Positions 1 through 9,539 of a stretch of DNA of 64,000 nucleotides are shown piece after piece; position 1 is the first letter of the stretch, and each line of letters starts with the position of its first letter. The DNA comes from G963678445 sp963678445. Lineage in GTDB: Bacteria; Hydrogenedentota; Hydrogenedentia; Hydrogenedentales; G963678445. A program made the position numbers and the translations under genes. The stretch covers positions 434,001 to 498,000 of the forward strand of contig OY782877.1 of NCBI GenBank assembly GCA_963678445.1. The letters run 5' to 3'. The notes below the pieces were generated by a model that saw nothing but the letters and a program-made list of their open reading frames with translations, did not search any database and had not been told where the DNA came from.

Positions 1-1
1 T

Positions 2-199
2 CAGTTGGAGGACAATGGCGAATATTACTGCTTTTACGATAATGCACACAAAGAGCCGGAAATGTTTGGTCCCATTATTATCACCGTAGCCGAAGACGTC
101 CCACTGTCCTCTCCCCTCCTCCTATACTTATTGATCATTATGGTACCCGCAGCGGCTTTGCTCTGGTTTCGTATACGCTCATACGGTAGACCTTGTTAA
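2..199 (+). CDS. C-terminal end of an Ig-like surface protein (partial)
   Basis: The reading frame is open from the window edge, so the gene begins upstream. The visible 66 residues start with an immunoglobulin-fold signature, the D-x-G-x-Y-x-C pattern in EDNGEYYC, which marks the F strand of I-set or V-set Ig domains. A Pro-Leu-Ser-Ser spacer follows, then one hydrophobic segment of about 20 residues and a short basic tail (RIRSYGR). This tail resembles a C-terminal sorting or anchor signal, so the protein is probably exported and held at the envelope. The specific function cannot be told from this fragment. Confidence 0.6.
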   Translation, partial: QLEDNGEYYCFYDNAHKEPEMFGPIIITVAEDVPLSSPLLLYLLIIMVPAAALLWFRIRSYGRPC

Positions 200-280
200 T
201 GCTCAATAAACTGGCTTTTCCCCTCCTTTATTTCGTAGCATAGTTGTCGCTCTTTCAAAAAACAGTCGTTTCTCGCTGAA

Positions 281-372
281 ACGCCAAACGACTGCAAGCA
301 AAAGGGATGGGAATTACCGTCCCTGGTCACAACAGAATTCCGTTTTTTCAACCACTTTTGAATTGTTACTAT
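281..372 (+). repeat. Degenerate copy of the ~105-bp interspersed repeat
   Basis: The stretch follows the order of the repeat family described at 41178-41283: a worn CCAGCGACCACAAGCAA-like block, GGGATGG, CCGTCCCTGGTCACAAC, a TTCCGTTTTTT block and CAACCACTTTTGAATT. Several substitutions and the lost CTAAAG end suggest an old copy. It lies in the leader region of the alpha-mannosidase gene. Confidence 0.5.
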
Positions 373-400
373 GTTTTAAAACTCTGGAAAGGCCTGCGGT

Positions 401-3400
401 ATGATTCCGCCAAAAACTGAAGAAAAACTGATAAAACGTATTAAAAAATTAAACTCCTGGCGCTACCAAAAGGTAGTGGAGGTTGCACTGGAAGCTGCGG
501 AAACGATGGAGCACTTTCGTCGTCCTCCTGCTGAGCTCTCCTACAAGCCTGCCCCCATCGGTTCAAAATGGGGGGAAAACTGGGGTACGGTCTGGTTCCG
601 CGGCGTAATCGAAATACCCGCATCCTGTAAAGGAAAACGCGTGTATTACCGCAATCGAAGCGATGCGGAGCGCATGCTCTTTATTAATGACGTTGCCTAC
701 AACGGAATGGACCCCTACCACAATGAAGCTTTGCTTACCCCCTCGGCCAACGGTGATGAGCGCATCCCGTTTTATGTGGAAGCGTATTGTGGACACCCTG
801 TCGCGCATGGTGACAGTTACAACAACTATATCCGCACGTTGCATTGTGTCTCTGAAGGTAAGGAAACCCCGCCCCCACTTCCTCTGGAAGCAAGTGAACT
901 GGTTGTGGAGCGGGAAAGTGTTTCTGCCCTATTTTTCGATACAAATGTGCTCTTAAAAACAGCGCAAATCCTTGATGAAAACTCACGCCGCCGCGCAGTG
1001 CTCTTCAATGAATTGAATAGCGCGCTCAGTATGATTTCAATGCATTGGGAAACGGAGGAAGAACTGGAGGAAAGTGCACAAAAGGCGCGTGCGCATTTGG
1101 CTCCCTTGTTAGAAATGCACAACAGCCCTTCCGTCCCCACCGTTGCTATCACCGGCCATGCGCACATCGACGTTGCCTGGTGCTGGCCTGTAAAAGAAAC
1201 TATTCGTAAAACAGCGCGCACTTTTTCAACCATGCTGAACCTGATGAAGGAATACCCTGAACTTCATTTTCAGCAATCGCAGATGTTGCTGTATCAGTGG
1301 ATCGAGGACTATTACCCGGAGCTCTTGCCGCAAATTAAGGAACGTGTGGCTGAGGGACGCTGGGAGCCGAATGGTGGTATGTGGGTTGAGGCGGATTGTA
1401 ATGTACCCAGTGGCGAATCGTTGGTACGCCAGTTCCTGGAGGGCGACAAAAAAGCACAGGAGTTGTTCGGTTACCGTGCGGATACCTTGTGGTTGCCCGA
1501 TGTATTTGGCTACTCAGCCGCCATGCCACAAATTCTGAAGGGATGTGGCATCGACAACTTCGTCACCAACAAAATCACTTGGAATGAAACCAACCTTTTC
1601 CCGTACAGCACGTTCTGGTGGGAAGGAATTGATGGTTCAACCGTGCTTTCGCAATTCCTGACCACGCGCACAGGCAATTATAATGCTGAAGTCCTGCCGG
1701 AAATCATGCAGGAGACGTGGAACTATGTGCAGCAAAAGGAAACTTGTGAGCGCACGTTAACGTCTGTCGGTTGGGGCGATGGGGGCGGCGGCGTAAGCCG
1801 GGAACATTGTGAACACGCACGGCGCATGAAAGATCTGGAAGGTTGCTTGCGCACGGAATTCACGGGGGTAACGGAGTACTTTGAGACCATCCGCAAGCAA
1901 CCGGTGGAACGACCTCGGTGGGTAGGTGAGTTGTATTTCGAAATGCACCGCGGCACATACACGTCGCAGGCGCGCACCAAGCGTTACAACCGCAAATTAG
2001 AATTTTTGCTGCGTGAGGTGGAATTGTATTCGGTTATGGCGCAGCAATCTGGATTTTCCTATCCTGCGGAAACATTACAACGTCTGTGGCGTATTGTGCT
2101 CACCAATCAGTTCCACGACATCCTGCCCGGCAGTTCGATCACCCGCGTCTACACGGTGGCTGAGGAAGAGTATGCGGCGGTGGAAGCTGAATTGCTTCCC
2201 ATGCGAGATGCTGCATTGCAGCACCTCGCTGCACACACCGTGGCTGCAGACAGCACGGCGACACATCTCGTCGCCAACTCGCTGTCGTGGCAACACGAGA
2301 CGCTGGTCCAGATCGAATCCGCAAGCGGAACTATGGTACGAGATACAGAAGGTCGTTCCTTGCCGTGTCAACAAACGGAAAACGGGCTCGCGGTCCATAT
2401 GCCGGTTGAAAGCTTGCAGGTAGCGCCCATTGAAATTGTAGAAGCGGAGGAAAACACAAACAAATCCCCCTTCCGCTACACGGACACTCAAGTGGAAACA
2501 CCGTATTACACGGTCGAGTTTGAAGCCACTGGACGGATCACAAGTTTATACGACAAGGCTGAAAAGCGTGAAATCGTTGCTCCCGGAAAATCTCTCAATG
2601 CCTTTTACAGCGCCGAGGATATGCCGATGGATTCGGACGCTTGGGACATCGATCTGGATTACCGTAATATGATTTGTCAGGAAGAGCGACTTCGTACACG
2701 AAAAATCGTTGCTGATGGCCCGCTATTTCTCACGATTCGTTCGGAATACGCTGTAGGACGTCATTCTACGCTGGTACAGGATATGACTTTTTATGCGCGC
2801 TCGCGACGTATCGATTTCAGCACCCAAGCAGACTGGCACGAAAAACACCGTATCCTTAAGGTAGGTTTTGGACTGGACGTGCATGCCAACACGTATCGCA
2901 ATGAAATCCAGTTTGGCCACCTCACCCGTAATCTGCACAGCAACACATCGTGGGATCAGGCGCAGTTTGAGGTTTGCGCCCATAAATGGGTTGATCTGTC
3001 GGAACAGGATTATGGGGTCGCGTTGTTGAATGATTGCAAATACGGACACGATTCGCTGGATAACATGATTTCACTCACCCTGCTGAAATCGGCGCTCGGC
3101 CCTGATGAACACGCCGACCAGGGAGAACAGCGGTTCACCTATGCGCTCTATCCGCATCAAGGTGGCTTTTCCGCGGAAACCGTGGTGCGTGAATCATATG
3201 TTCTCAACGCACCGCCCACCGTCGTACCGGTAACACAACGGGGTGAAAAGGACCGTACAAAGGCTGCGCTCTGCACCGTCTCCAATCCCAACGTGATTAT
3301 CGAGGCGGTAAAAAAGGCAGAAGCTGACGATGCGCTCATCGTACGTCTGTACGAAGCAGGCAACAGCAGAAGTACCACAAGCGTACACTTTGCACCAGCA

Positions 3401-3529
3401 CTTGCAAAGGTAGAAGCGTGTAATCTGTTAGAAATATCCAGCGGCGAGGTGGGTATAGAAGACAACGCTATACAGTTTGAAATGCGTCCCTTTGAAATCA
3501 AAACTTTTAAGGTATACCTGCAAAAGTAA
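401..3529 (+). CDS. Alpha-mannosidase, glycoside hydrolase family 38
   Basis: This 1042-residue protein hydrolyses alpha-mannosidic bonds in mannans or N-glycan-like chains. The family's metal-binding motif HAHIDVAW lies at residues 253-260, where His255 and Asp257 would be zinc ligands. The nucleophile motif WLPDVFGY places the catalytic Asp at 367. An N-terminal beta domain (1-240) and long C-terminal beta-sandwich domains (about 640-1042) match the usual length and order of bacterial GH38 enzymes. No signal peptide is seen, so it is probably cytoplasmic and acts on imported oligosaccharides. The ATG is preceded by GGAAAGG at suitable spacing. It appears monocistronic and ends at a strong terminator shared with the convergent gene. 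The family call is firm; the exact linkage specificity is not. Confidence 0.95.
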   Translation: MIPPKTEEKLIKRIKKLNSWRYQKVVEVALEAAETMEHFRRPPAELSYKPAPIGSKWGENWGTVWFRGVIEIPASCKGKRVYYRNRSDAERMLFINDVAYNGMDPYHNEALLTPSANGDERIPFYVEAYCGHPVAHGDSYNNYIRTLHCVSEGKETPPPLPLEASELVVERESVSALFFDTNVLLKTAQILDENSRRRAVLFNELNSALSMISMHWETEEELEESAQKARAHLAPLLEMHNSPSVPTVAITGHAHIDVAWCWPVKETIRKTARTFSTMLNLMKEYPELHFQQSQMLLYQWIEDYYPELLPQIKERVAEGRWEPNGGMWVEADCNVPSGESLVRQFLEGDKKAQELFGYRADTLWLPDVFGYSAAMPQILKGCGIDNFVTNKITWNETNLFPYSTFWWEGIDGSTVLSQFLTTRTGNYNAEVLPEIMQETWNYVQQKETCERTLTSVGWGDGGGGVSREHCEHARRMKDLEGCLRTEFTGVTEYFETIRKQPVERPRWVGELYFEMHRGTYTSQARTKRYNRKLEFLLREVELYSVMAQQSGFSYPAETLQRLWRIVLTNQFHDILPGSSITRVYTVAEEEYAAVEAELLPMRDAALQHLAAHTVAADSTATHLVANSLSWQHETLVQIESASGTMVRDTEGRSLPCQQTENGLAVHMPVESLQVAPIEIVEAEENTNKSPFRYTDTQVETPYYTVEFEATGRITSLYDKAEKREIVAPGKSLNAFYSAEDMPMDSDAWDIDLDYRNMICQEERLRTRKIVADGPLFLTIRSEYAVGRHSTLVQDMTFYARSRRIDFSTQADWHEKHRILKVGFGLDVHANTYRNEIQFGHLTRNLHSNTSWDQAQFEVCAHKWVDLSEQDYGVALLNDCKYGHDSLDNMISLTLLKSALGPDEHADQGEQRFTYALYPHQGGFSAETVVRESYVLNAPPTVVPVTQRGEKDRTKAALCTVSNPNVIIEAVKKAEADDALIVRLYEAGNSRSTTSVHFAPALAKVEACNLLEISSGEVGIEDNAIQFEMRPFEIKTFKVYLQK

Positions 3530-3540
3530 ACCTCTTAAAG

Positions 3541-3582
3541 CCCGCCTGTTTTAATTCAGTTCTAAAACAGGCGGGTTTTTTA
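3541..3582. terminator. Bidirectional rho-independent terminator
   Basis: A perfect 13-bp stem (CCCGCCTGTTTTA pairing with TAAAACAGGCGGG, 3541-3553 and 3563-3575) is followed by TTTTTT. It lies between the convergent alpha-mannosidase and TPR genes. The U-tract favours termination of the rightward gene. The last bases overlap the TAA stop of the leftward gene. Confidence 0.85.
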
Positions 3583-4323
3583 TTTCATCCTGCGCAGAAT
3601 GGTAGCACGTAATTGGCGCGCATAGTGTTCACCATTTGCTGTCGTCTCATGCTCCAGGTACTCTTCGATATACCGCAATGCCGCTGCATAGTTTTCCTGA
3701 CGAAAATGCAGGTCAAACAAAGCGCGTGCATTGCGTCCGCCTGGAACAATTTCCACTCCCTCGGTAAACAAGGCCAGCGCCTGTTGCTGCTCGCCTTTGT
3801 GGAGCGCATGGCGCCCTTGAAAATAGAGGGCTTCTGCCTCCTGATCCGGGCGCTGCGCCTTTTGAGCTGCAACACGCCAGGCCGCAACGTAGTGCAAAAA
3901 CGCTTCTTCCCGCTTCAGCCGCTCCAGGACATCGCATAACGGAGCAAAGACCGTGATGGGCGCCATGGGGCTGTCTGCAGCTTCCAGAAGATACTGTTCT
4001 GCCTCTTCTAGCGCACCTTCCTCCCAAAGCAAACCTCCCAAGGTCTTCAGAGTGTAAGCACGGTTTTGCGGTCCGGCAAACTGTGCATCCAAGGCTTGGC
4101 GGTAAGTTTCTTTGGCCTGTTCCAATGCTCCGCCTGTTCGGAAATTATCTGCTTTCTTCATCAACACCTCCCCTACCGACATATCCAATTGTGAAAGCAT
4201 CGCTTTTCCTGAGCGCGCATAGACTGCACAAAGGATTCCAAACAATACGGTGGCTAAAAGCGCCACAAGTAACACGCCTATACAGAACTTGCGTTCATCT
4301 TGTTGTACTATGTTCTCCGACAT
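3580..4323 (-). CDS. Membrane-anchored TPR-repeat protein
   Basis: This protein of about 247 residues has a short cytoplasmic N-terminus, one transmembrane helix (about residues 14-38) and four or five tetratricopeptide-like helical pairs. Recognisable repeat phrases are GALEQAKETYRQALDAQ, GALEEAEQYLLEAAD and GEQQQALALFTEGVE. TPR arrays hold protein partners, so a scaffold role in the neighbouring polysaccharide machinery is likely. The frame can be extended to 4371 (16 more residues). I chose the ATG at 4323 because MSENIV leads directly into the anchor and GGGAG lies upstream, but the spacing is long and the start is uncertain. It lies just downstream of the O-antigen-ligase-like gene on the same strand, so the two are probably co-transcribed. 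Confidence 0.75.
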   Translation of the reverse strand: MSENIVQQDERKFCIGVLLVALLATVLFGILCAVYARSGKAMLSQLDMSVGEVLMKKADNFRTGGALEQAKETYRQALDAQFAGPQNRAYTLKTLGGLLWEEGALEEAEQYLLEAADSPMAPITVFAPLCDVLERLKREEAFLHYVAAWRVAAQKAQRPDQEAEALYFQGRHALHKGEQQQALALFTEGVEIVPGGRNARALFDLHFRQENYAAALRYIEEYLEHETTANGEHYARQLRATILRRMK

Positions 4324-4423
4324 CGCCGTACCATTCTCCCGATACCTATAGTGGCCAGCGCCACGGGTCATATATATAGTTTTCGTTCCTGTTTATTTTT
4401 TTGCGAATTTCAACGGTATAACG

Positions 4424-7333
4424 CTATAACGTTTGGTATTCCATCTGTAATTTGCGATGCAAATCCGTTTGGGGACGCACCAGTTTCAGCAAGGAAACAT
4501 ACTCAAAACGCGCCTCTTCTTTTCGTCCTGCTTCGCGAAGACGGCGGGCATAATTCCAACGCACCAGCACATTATCCGGTGCAAGAGAAAGTGCCTCCTG
4601 CGTCAAGGCAAAGGCCGCCTTCTGCTGTCCCAGAGCCGCCAGCGCGTCCGAACGATAGCAGAGCGCGAGAGCCCGTTCCGAACGCGGCAAGTGCGTCAAC
4701 GCCTGCCCTAAAAGCAAATCCGCCATACGCCATTGCCCTGAGGCCAGGTAAACCGCGCCCAAGTGTAGTGCCGCATGGGCCTCCTGATCCGGTGTCATAT
4801 CCTCCTGCTGAAAATGTTGCCACAACAACTCCGCCAGCCAACCCAACTCCTGGGCCACTTCCTGCGGTGTTGCCCGCAACGTGCGTTGTTGCGCTGCATT
4901 CGCCAATACCTTCGATGCCTCCAGCAATCCCGACAGGTCTAAATCCGGCAGCTTCGTCAGCAGGCCCGGCGTTCCCTTAGGCGCTTTCTTCCATTTCAAC
5001 AGCAACGTCTCCCAACGGCCTTCTTCCGGCAGCATACGGGCATAGGCGCCCCACAAATCCAAGCGTTTCGGCGATGTCTGCAAGGCTTCCTCCAACACCT
5101 CCCTCGCCACAATCGCCTTACCTCCCTGCTGCTGATAACAGGTAGCCAGATCCAGGCTTAGCGTTGCGATCAGCTCCGTCGCCTTCGCGGATTGTGCCTT
5201 TTTTAATGCTGGCAAATGGCGTTCTATGGCTTTGGCATAGCCTTCCACGCGTTGATAGGTGGATGCAAAGACACGAAATTTTTTCCATGTTTCTGTATCC
5301 GAAGGTTGTATCTCCGCTGCAATACGTAGTGCTTGTTCCGCACCGGAAATATCCCCCTGTTGTGCACACGCCTGTGAAAGCACCCGGTAGGTCATCGGGT
5401 ATGGGGTCAATCCACAGCGTAATGCCTCCCGCAAATACCGCTCCGTATCTACCCACATCGCCGTTGCATCTTTCCCCTGCGCCCCCTGCCTTAATGCTCG
5501 CATATACGCCACCCTGCCCAGCACCTCATACGCCTGCGGCATCACATCGCACAAAGCCAACGCCTCCTTCCCCACTGTTTCCGCATCCGCAAGGGCGGCC
5601 TCAAATGCTTCCTGATCCTTTGCGTCCTGTTTTGAGAACAATGCCAGAGCTTCGTTTAAATATGCCCGTCCCAACGCCACCTTTACCCCGACATGATGCG
5701 GCGCATGACGCAACGCCTCGTTAAAATGTGCCACCGCCGCCGCATTATCCTGCTTGTCCAAATCAAAATGCCCCAGCATTTCCGGAAGACGGTGATCCCA
5801 CGGCGTTAACTCCTGCGCTGCTTCCAGATCACGATAGCCCTCATTCACCGTTGCCATGGCGCGCTTCATATCGCCCTGCGCCCGGAAGCGCTGTGCCCAG
5901 ACCTGCGCCCCCGATGCACGTTGATGCAGCAGCGCAGCACGAAAAACGTCCGTTTGCGCTAAGGCCGGCGAAAGTACTGCCAAGACATAGGTAACAGCAG
6001 CAAGATATTTCCCCCATTTATGACGCATTCGAGCAGCTTTTGTCTTCTGCCCATCCAATGCCCCCAGCAAAACGAAGAAAAATCCTGCCGAGACAGGTAC
6101 GCGTATGTTAAACCCAAAAAGTCCATCTACCGCAAAGGCGACAAAACAGGCGGCCAGAATCCAGGCCAAACGTTTCCTCCCCGGATCGGCGTCCTGGTAC
6201 AACAGCAACGCACCGACTATCGCCGCCAGCAGTAACGCAATATAGGCAAAGGCCGCAGGGAATCCGCCTTCCGCCGCCATTTCCAAAATGTCATTGTGCA
6301 CATGATTGTTCTTGCGGCCCTCGGTGGCATACCATTGCTTCTCGAAAGTCGTCCAGTACGGGATGTTCTCCAGCGCGTAACTGCCCGGCCCCACCCCGGC
6401 AAATGGATGATCCAAAACCATCTGTGTGGCACCGTAATAGCCATTTAAACGAAGCACCATCGAACCGTCCAGTGCAGGAAACGGATCACGCGCCAGTACA
6501 CGCGGCAAAACCAGCAGCAACACAGCGCCCCCGATAATGACCGGTAAGAGACAACTCAGAAACGCAGCGCGACGCACCGATTTGGTCCATCGCTGCAATG
6601 CATAGAAAAGCAACAGGAACAGCACGGTACAGACCAGCGCAATCCGCACGCTACGCATATGGGTCAACCACAGATGCGTAGCCATAATCCCCAATGCCAG
6701 CGCCAGCGCCCCGGCACGCAGCTTCGCCCCGAATCCTTTACGCCATTCCGAAATGGTCCAGAGGAGTAATCCCACAGCCATGATCGAAGTGAGTAATAAG
6801 GCGTGCCCCGCAAAATTGGGATGGGCGAAGGTAGAAGGCAATCCACGATACTCCTCCACATCCGTCATTGACCAGGGGAAGGGGTCCCACCCCGCCGCCT
6901 GCAGAAAACCGTAAATGCTGGACAACGTAACAGCCAGCACCAGGACTTCGAGTAAACGACGCACATGCGTCGCGGTCTGATAGGCCTGCGCCACGAAAAA
7001 ACTCAGCACACACAGCATCGTCCACTGATGAAACGCTATCTTGTCGATCGCATCGGGGATAGCACCTAGTAGCGTCCACAATTGCACACACCAGAAAAGA
7101 AGCAGGAAAACTCGAAGCAAACGACCTGTATAGGGTAGCACGCCTTGAAAACACACTGCGCTTCCCCACAACACCGCCAGGAGCACAACCGTCCATGCGG
7201 TAATCAGCGTTTTGATGGGACCCACGGGATCGGCGGTGTACGGACACATCGCCAGCACCAACACCACCGCCCAAAGCGCAATCACCCCCCGCATTGCCTG
7301 TAAAAGCCAAGTATCTTTTCTGTCAGACGTCAT
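4424..7333 (-). CDS. O-antigen ligase/polymerase-like membrane protein with C-terminal TPR array
   Basis: This 969-residue protein has about 11-12 hydrophobic segments in its first 440 residues and a large TPR region (about 470-969). The long periplasmic loop carries GVGPGSY and NNHVHNDILEMAAEGG (about residues 330-355), the hallmark of the Wzy_C/WaaL superfamily. That superfamily polymerises or transfers lipid-linked glycans at the outer face of the inner membrane. The TPR tail probably recruits partners. Fusion of Wzy_C to TPRs is common in exopolysaccharide and glycosylation loci. The ATG at 7333 sits at the very end of an interspersed repeat copy and lacks a clear ribosome site. An ATG at 7294, just before the first membrane helix, is an alternative start. 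The downstream TPR gene is probably co-expressed. Confidence 0.88.
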   Translation of the reverse strand: MTSDRKDTWLLQAMRGVIALWAVVLVLAMCPYTADPVGPIKTLITAWTVVLLAVLWGSAVCFQGVLPYTGRLLRVFLLLFWCVQLWTLLGAIPDAIDKIAFHQWTMLCVLSFFVAQAYQTATHVRRLLEVLVLAVTLSSIYGFLQAAGWDPFPWSMTDVEEYRGLPSTFAHPNFAGHALLLTSIMAVGLLLWTISEWRKGFGAKLRAGALALALGIMATHLWLTHMRSVRIALVCTVLFLLLFYALQRWTKSVRRAAFLSCLLPVIIGGAVLLLVLPRVLARDPFPALDGSMVLRLNGYYGATQMVLDHPFAGVGPGSYALENIPYWTTFEKQWYATEGRKNNHVHNDILEMAAEGGFPAAFAYIALLLAAIVGALLLYQDADPGRKRLAWILAACFVAFAVDGLFGFNIRVPVSAGFFFVLLGALDGQKTKAARMRHKWGKYLAAVTYVLAVLSPALAQTDVFRAALLHQRASGAQVWAQRFRAQGDMKRAMATVNEGYRDLEAAQELTPWDHRLPEMLGHFDLDKQDNAAAVAHFNEALRHAPHHVGVKVALGRAYLNEALALFSKQDAKDQEAFEAALADAETVGKEALALCDVMPQAYEVLGRVAYMRALRQGAQGKDATAMWVDTERYLREALRCGLTPYPMTYRVLSQACAQQGDISGAEQALRIAAEIQPSDTETWKKFRVFASTYQRVEGYAKAIERHLPALKKAQSAKATELIATLSLDLATCYQQQGGKAIVAREVLEEALQTSPKRLDLWGAYARMLPEEGRWETLLLKWKKAPKGTPGLLTKLPDLDLSGLLEASKVLANAAQQRTLRATPQEVAQELGWLAELLWQHFQQEDMTPDQEAHAALHLGAVYLASGQWRMADLLLGQALTHLPRSERALALCYRSDALAALGQQKAAFALTQEALSLAPDNVLVRWNYARRLREAGRKEEARFEYVSLLKLVRPQTDLHRKLQMEYQTL

Positions 7334-7435
7334 TAGTGATTAAAATCCCAAAAGTTGTCATAAAAACGAAATTTTTGCTGTGGTCAGGAATGGCAAGGAG
7401 CATACCTATTGCTTGCGGTGGCTGGACCGCTTTAG
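7334..7435 (-). repeat. Interspersed ~105-bp repeat, copy A
   Basis: On the minus strand this begins CTAAAGCGGTCCAGCCACCG, runs through GCAAGCAATAGGTATG, CCTTGCCATTCCTGACCAC, ATTTCGTTTTTATGACAACT and ends TTTTAATCACTAA. It matches the copies at 9335, 41178 and 53799. Its right end runs directly into the ATG of the O-antigen-ligase-like gene. Confidence 0.85.
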
Positions 7436-7482
7436 ATAATTCCTGTATAAAACAGTAGCTTCCTTCTATTGTAAAAGCATCA

Positions 7483-9231
7483 TCAGCGTGGCCAAAAAAA
7501 TGGCCAGGATGGTGCATTCGGGACGGTATCAGCCCCGGGGACTATAGCATAGCCAAAGGTGATTTTCGAGTCACCCTGCGCCTGTATTATCAATGTCGCG
7601 GCAGGATGCGCCACACCAAATTCAGGGAAGTACCATCCTTGTTGCGGTGTTGTCTGAGATCGCACACAGGTAACCTCGCAGGCGCCAAAGGGACACAGCA
7701 GCAACTGTAGTCCGTTTCCTTCTATACGCCAACCTTGTGAGACCTGTTTCACCGTATACGCCGGGTGCACATGGATATAACTCTCCGCCTGAATCGCACC
7801 GGGCCCCCATACGGTATCCGCTATACCCCATGCCTCGCCTGCTTTGCGGAAAAAACGGCGTGCATGGCGATAGGGTGCAAACCCATCGTGTTCCGCATGC
7901 AACAAACAATCCTGCGCACAGGACTCCGGTGGATGTACCGTAGGGGTATATCGACGGCCTACCCGAAATGTCGACCAACATTCCATCTGTTCTTTCCCAT
8001 TCACCACGACGGTATTGTGCGCACGGGTGCTGCGACAATATTCGCGGTACGGACTGTCTGCATACCCATGGGTTCCCGAATCTACGATGACGCGACGCCC
8101 TTGCAACGTTAACTCGTAGCTAAGCATGTCGCAATGTGCATGCCCTAATTGATACGGCGGTCCCGGCGCACCCGCCTTGATGATCATGCGTGTCTCGGTC
8201 TTCGCATCTTCAAAAATGAAGTACCCCGTATTTTCAAAACGGATATCCCCTTCCGATTCGACATTCGCCTCTTCCCCCAACAGGGCATACACGATGCGGA
8301 GCAAACCTCGTGGCGAAGCGGTCTCTCCCAACGCAGCATCGCCGAAAAGCGGAATCTCGTCATCAGCATGCAAAACCTGCGCCAAAAATTGCGCCATACG
8401 AAGCAAGGCATCATGCAAAAATGAAGGTGGTTCAGGCAGCGCAGCATACACCAGAAGTAATACTTCCAAAACCTGTACGTGATACATCACGCTACGCTCG
8501 ACATGCCCACCATCGGGCAAAATCTGCCGCTCCACCTCACGATGCAATAGACGCGATGCAAAGGAGGAAATTTTGCCGGTACACAGTTGATCTGCGAGCA
8601 CCAACGCCGCCGCATTGATCAGTACGTGATTCCCCAAGACGTCGAACTCAACATGATGACGCAGCCATCTTGCCTGTGCCGCAAAGGAAGTGCGTATTGA
8701 GGCACTATCCCAACCATAAACAGCCGCTAGCAATGCCCAGTTCATCAGTCGCAACGAGGTGGGAAAGGCATCCCAGGCTACAGACATCCCCACCGGATTT
8801 TGGGTTATCCAATCTTCTACCCAGCGCAGTAACAAGGCTTCGTCTTCTTCCCGCGCATCTGCTTCGGACAGAAAAAGCAGCTGCCGAACAAAGTCGAAAT
8901 AATGCAGCTGATAACGCCATAAACGTGACGCTTCCGTACCCGTCCACGGTGGTTCTGGCGTCGCCATTTCGGTACGGTTCAGGAAAGTAAATGCGCCGCT
9001 TCGCAAGGCTTGCGCCGTCGAGAGTGAAGTGGGGGCTTCCTTTCGATAGCACTGCACCAAATTCTCCAAACGGACTAACGGCCCCCTATCAAAAGAAACG
9101 GATTGGACGGCTTGGGAGGGGTTCCAGCACCATGAAGGATGTCTCAATACACGACGCTGCACACGCCATAGAATCTGCTCTGGCTTTAAATGCCGTATCG
9201 TGCGCCAATATGAGCCTATCCGGGTGATCAT
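7483..9231 (-). CDS. Heparinase II/III family protein
   Basis: This 582-residue protein has an N-terminal alpha-helical toroid domain (about 60-330, with WRYQLHYFDF and SLRLMNWALLAAVYGWD) and a C-terminal beta-sandwich (about 340-560). The C-terminal part carries GHAHCDMLSYEL, VDSGTHGY and RSTRAHNTVVVNG, the conserved motifs of the Hepar_II_III domain, whose His residues act in polysaccharide lyases. No signal peptide is obvious. In surface-polysaccharide loci this family usually trims or remodels the cell's own uronic-acid polymer rather than digesting heparin. It is divergent from the GT4 gene and upstream of the O-antigen-ligase-like gene. Substrate is unknown. Confidence 0.88.
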   Translation of the reverse strand: MITRIGSYWRTIRHLKPEQILWRVQRRVLRHPSWCWNPSQAVQSVSFDRGPLVRLENLVQCYRKEAPTSLSTAQALRSGAFTFLNRTEMATPEPPWTGTEASRLWRYQLHYFDFVRQLLFLSEADAREEDEALLLRWVEDWITQNPVGMSVAWDAFPTSLRLMNWALLAAVYGWDSASIRTSFAAQARWLRHHVEFDVLGNHVLINAAALVLADQLCTGKISSFASRLLHREVERQILPDGGHVERSVMYHVQVLEVLLLVYAALPEPPSFLHDALLRMAQFLAQVLHADDEIPLFGDAALGETASPRGLLRIVYALLGEEANVESEGDIRFENTGYFIFEDAKTETRMIIKAGAPGPPYQLGHAHCDMLSYELTLQGRRVIVDSGTHGYADSPYREYCRSTRAHNTVVVNGKEQMECWSTFRVGRRYTPTVHPPESCAQDCLLHAEHDGFAPYRHARRFFRKAGEAWGIADTVWGPGAIQAESYIHVHPAYTVKQVSQGWRIEGNGLQLLLCPFGACEVTCVRSQTTPQQGWYFPEFGVAHPAATLIIQAQGDSKITFGYAIVPGADTVPNAPSWPFFWPR

Positions 9232-9539
9232 GAATATTTCTTTCTCAGGAGTTACTTAAAAAAACTATTGTGCCTAAGGACATAATCCCGTAAAGATTTT
9301 TTCCGTTTCTATATTGTCTGGCAGCCTATGTCACGAAAGTGGCCCAGCGACCACAGGCAATATGTATGGTCCTTGCCGTCCCTGACCACAATAATTTTTT
9401 CGTTTTTTATGATAACCTTTGGAATGGTAGTAAGTAAAAGCTGGAATTGCAACACATTGCTTTATTACTATGCTTCCACGTTGTCTGTGAACACAGAGAA
9501 ACTAGGCAACTTCCGTATAAGGCGGTAGGAACATAAAGC
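9232..9539. other. Divergent intergenic region between heparinase-like and GT4 genes
   Basis: This 308-bp region must hold promoters for both outward-facing genes. Its centre (9335-9440) is a full copy of the interspersed repeat. The rest is AT-rich. I cannot single out convincing -35/-10 pairs. Confidence 0.6.
9335..9440 (+). repeat. Interspersed ~105-bp repeat, copy B
   Basis: The copy runs from GAAAGTGGCCCAGCGACCAC through ATGGTCCTTGCCGTCCCTGA and TTTCGTTTTTTATGATAACC to TAGTAAGTAAAAG. The first hairpin GTGGCC/CAGC/GACCAC and the inner ATGGTC...GACCAC pairing are intact. Confidence 0.85.

Noticed and set aside
4300..5724. Plus-strand open frames (226 and 186 codons) in the O-antigen-ligase-like gene
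   Set aside because: They are low-complexity antisense frames of the TPR region.
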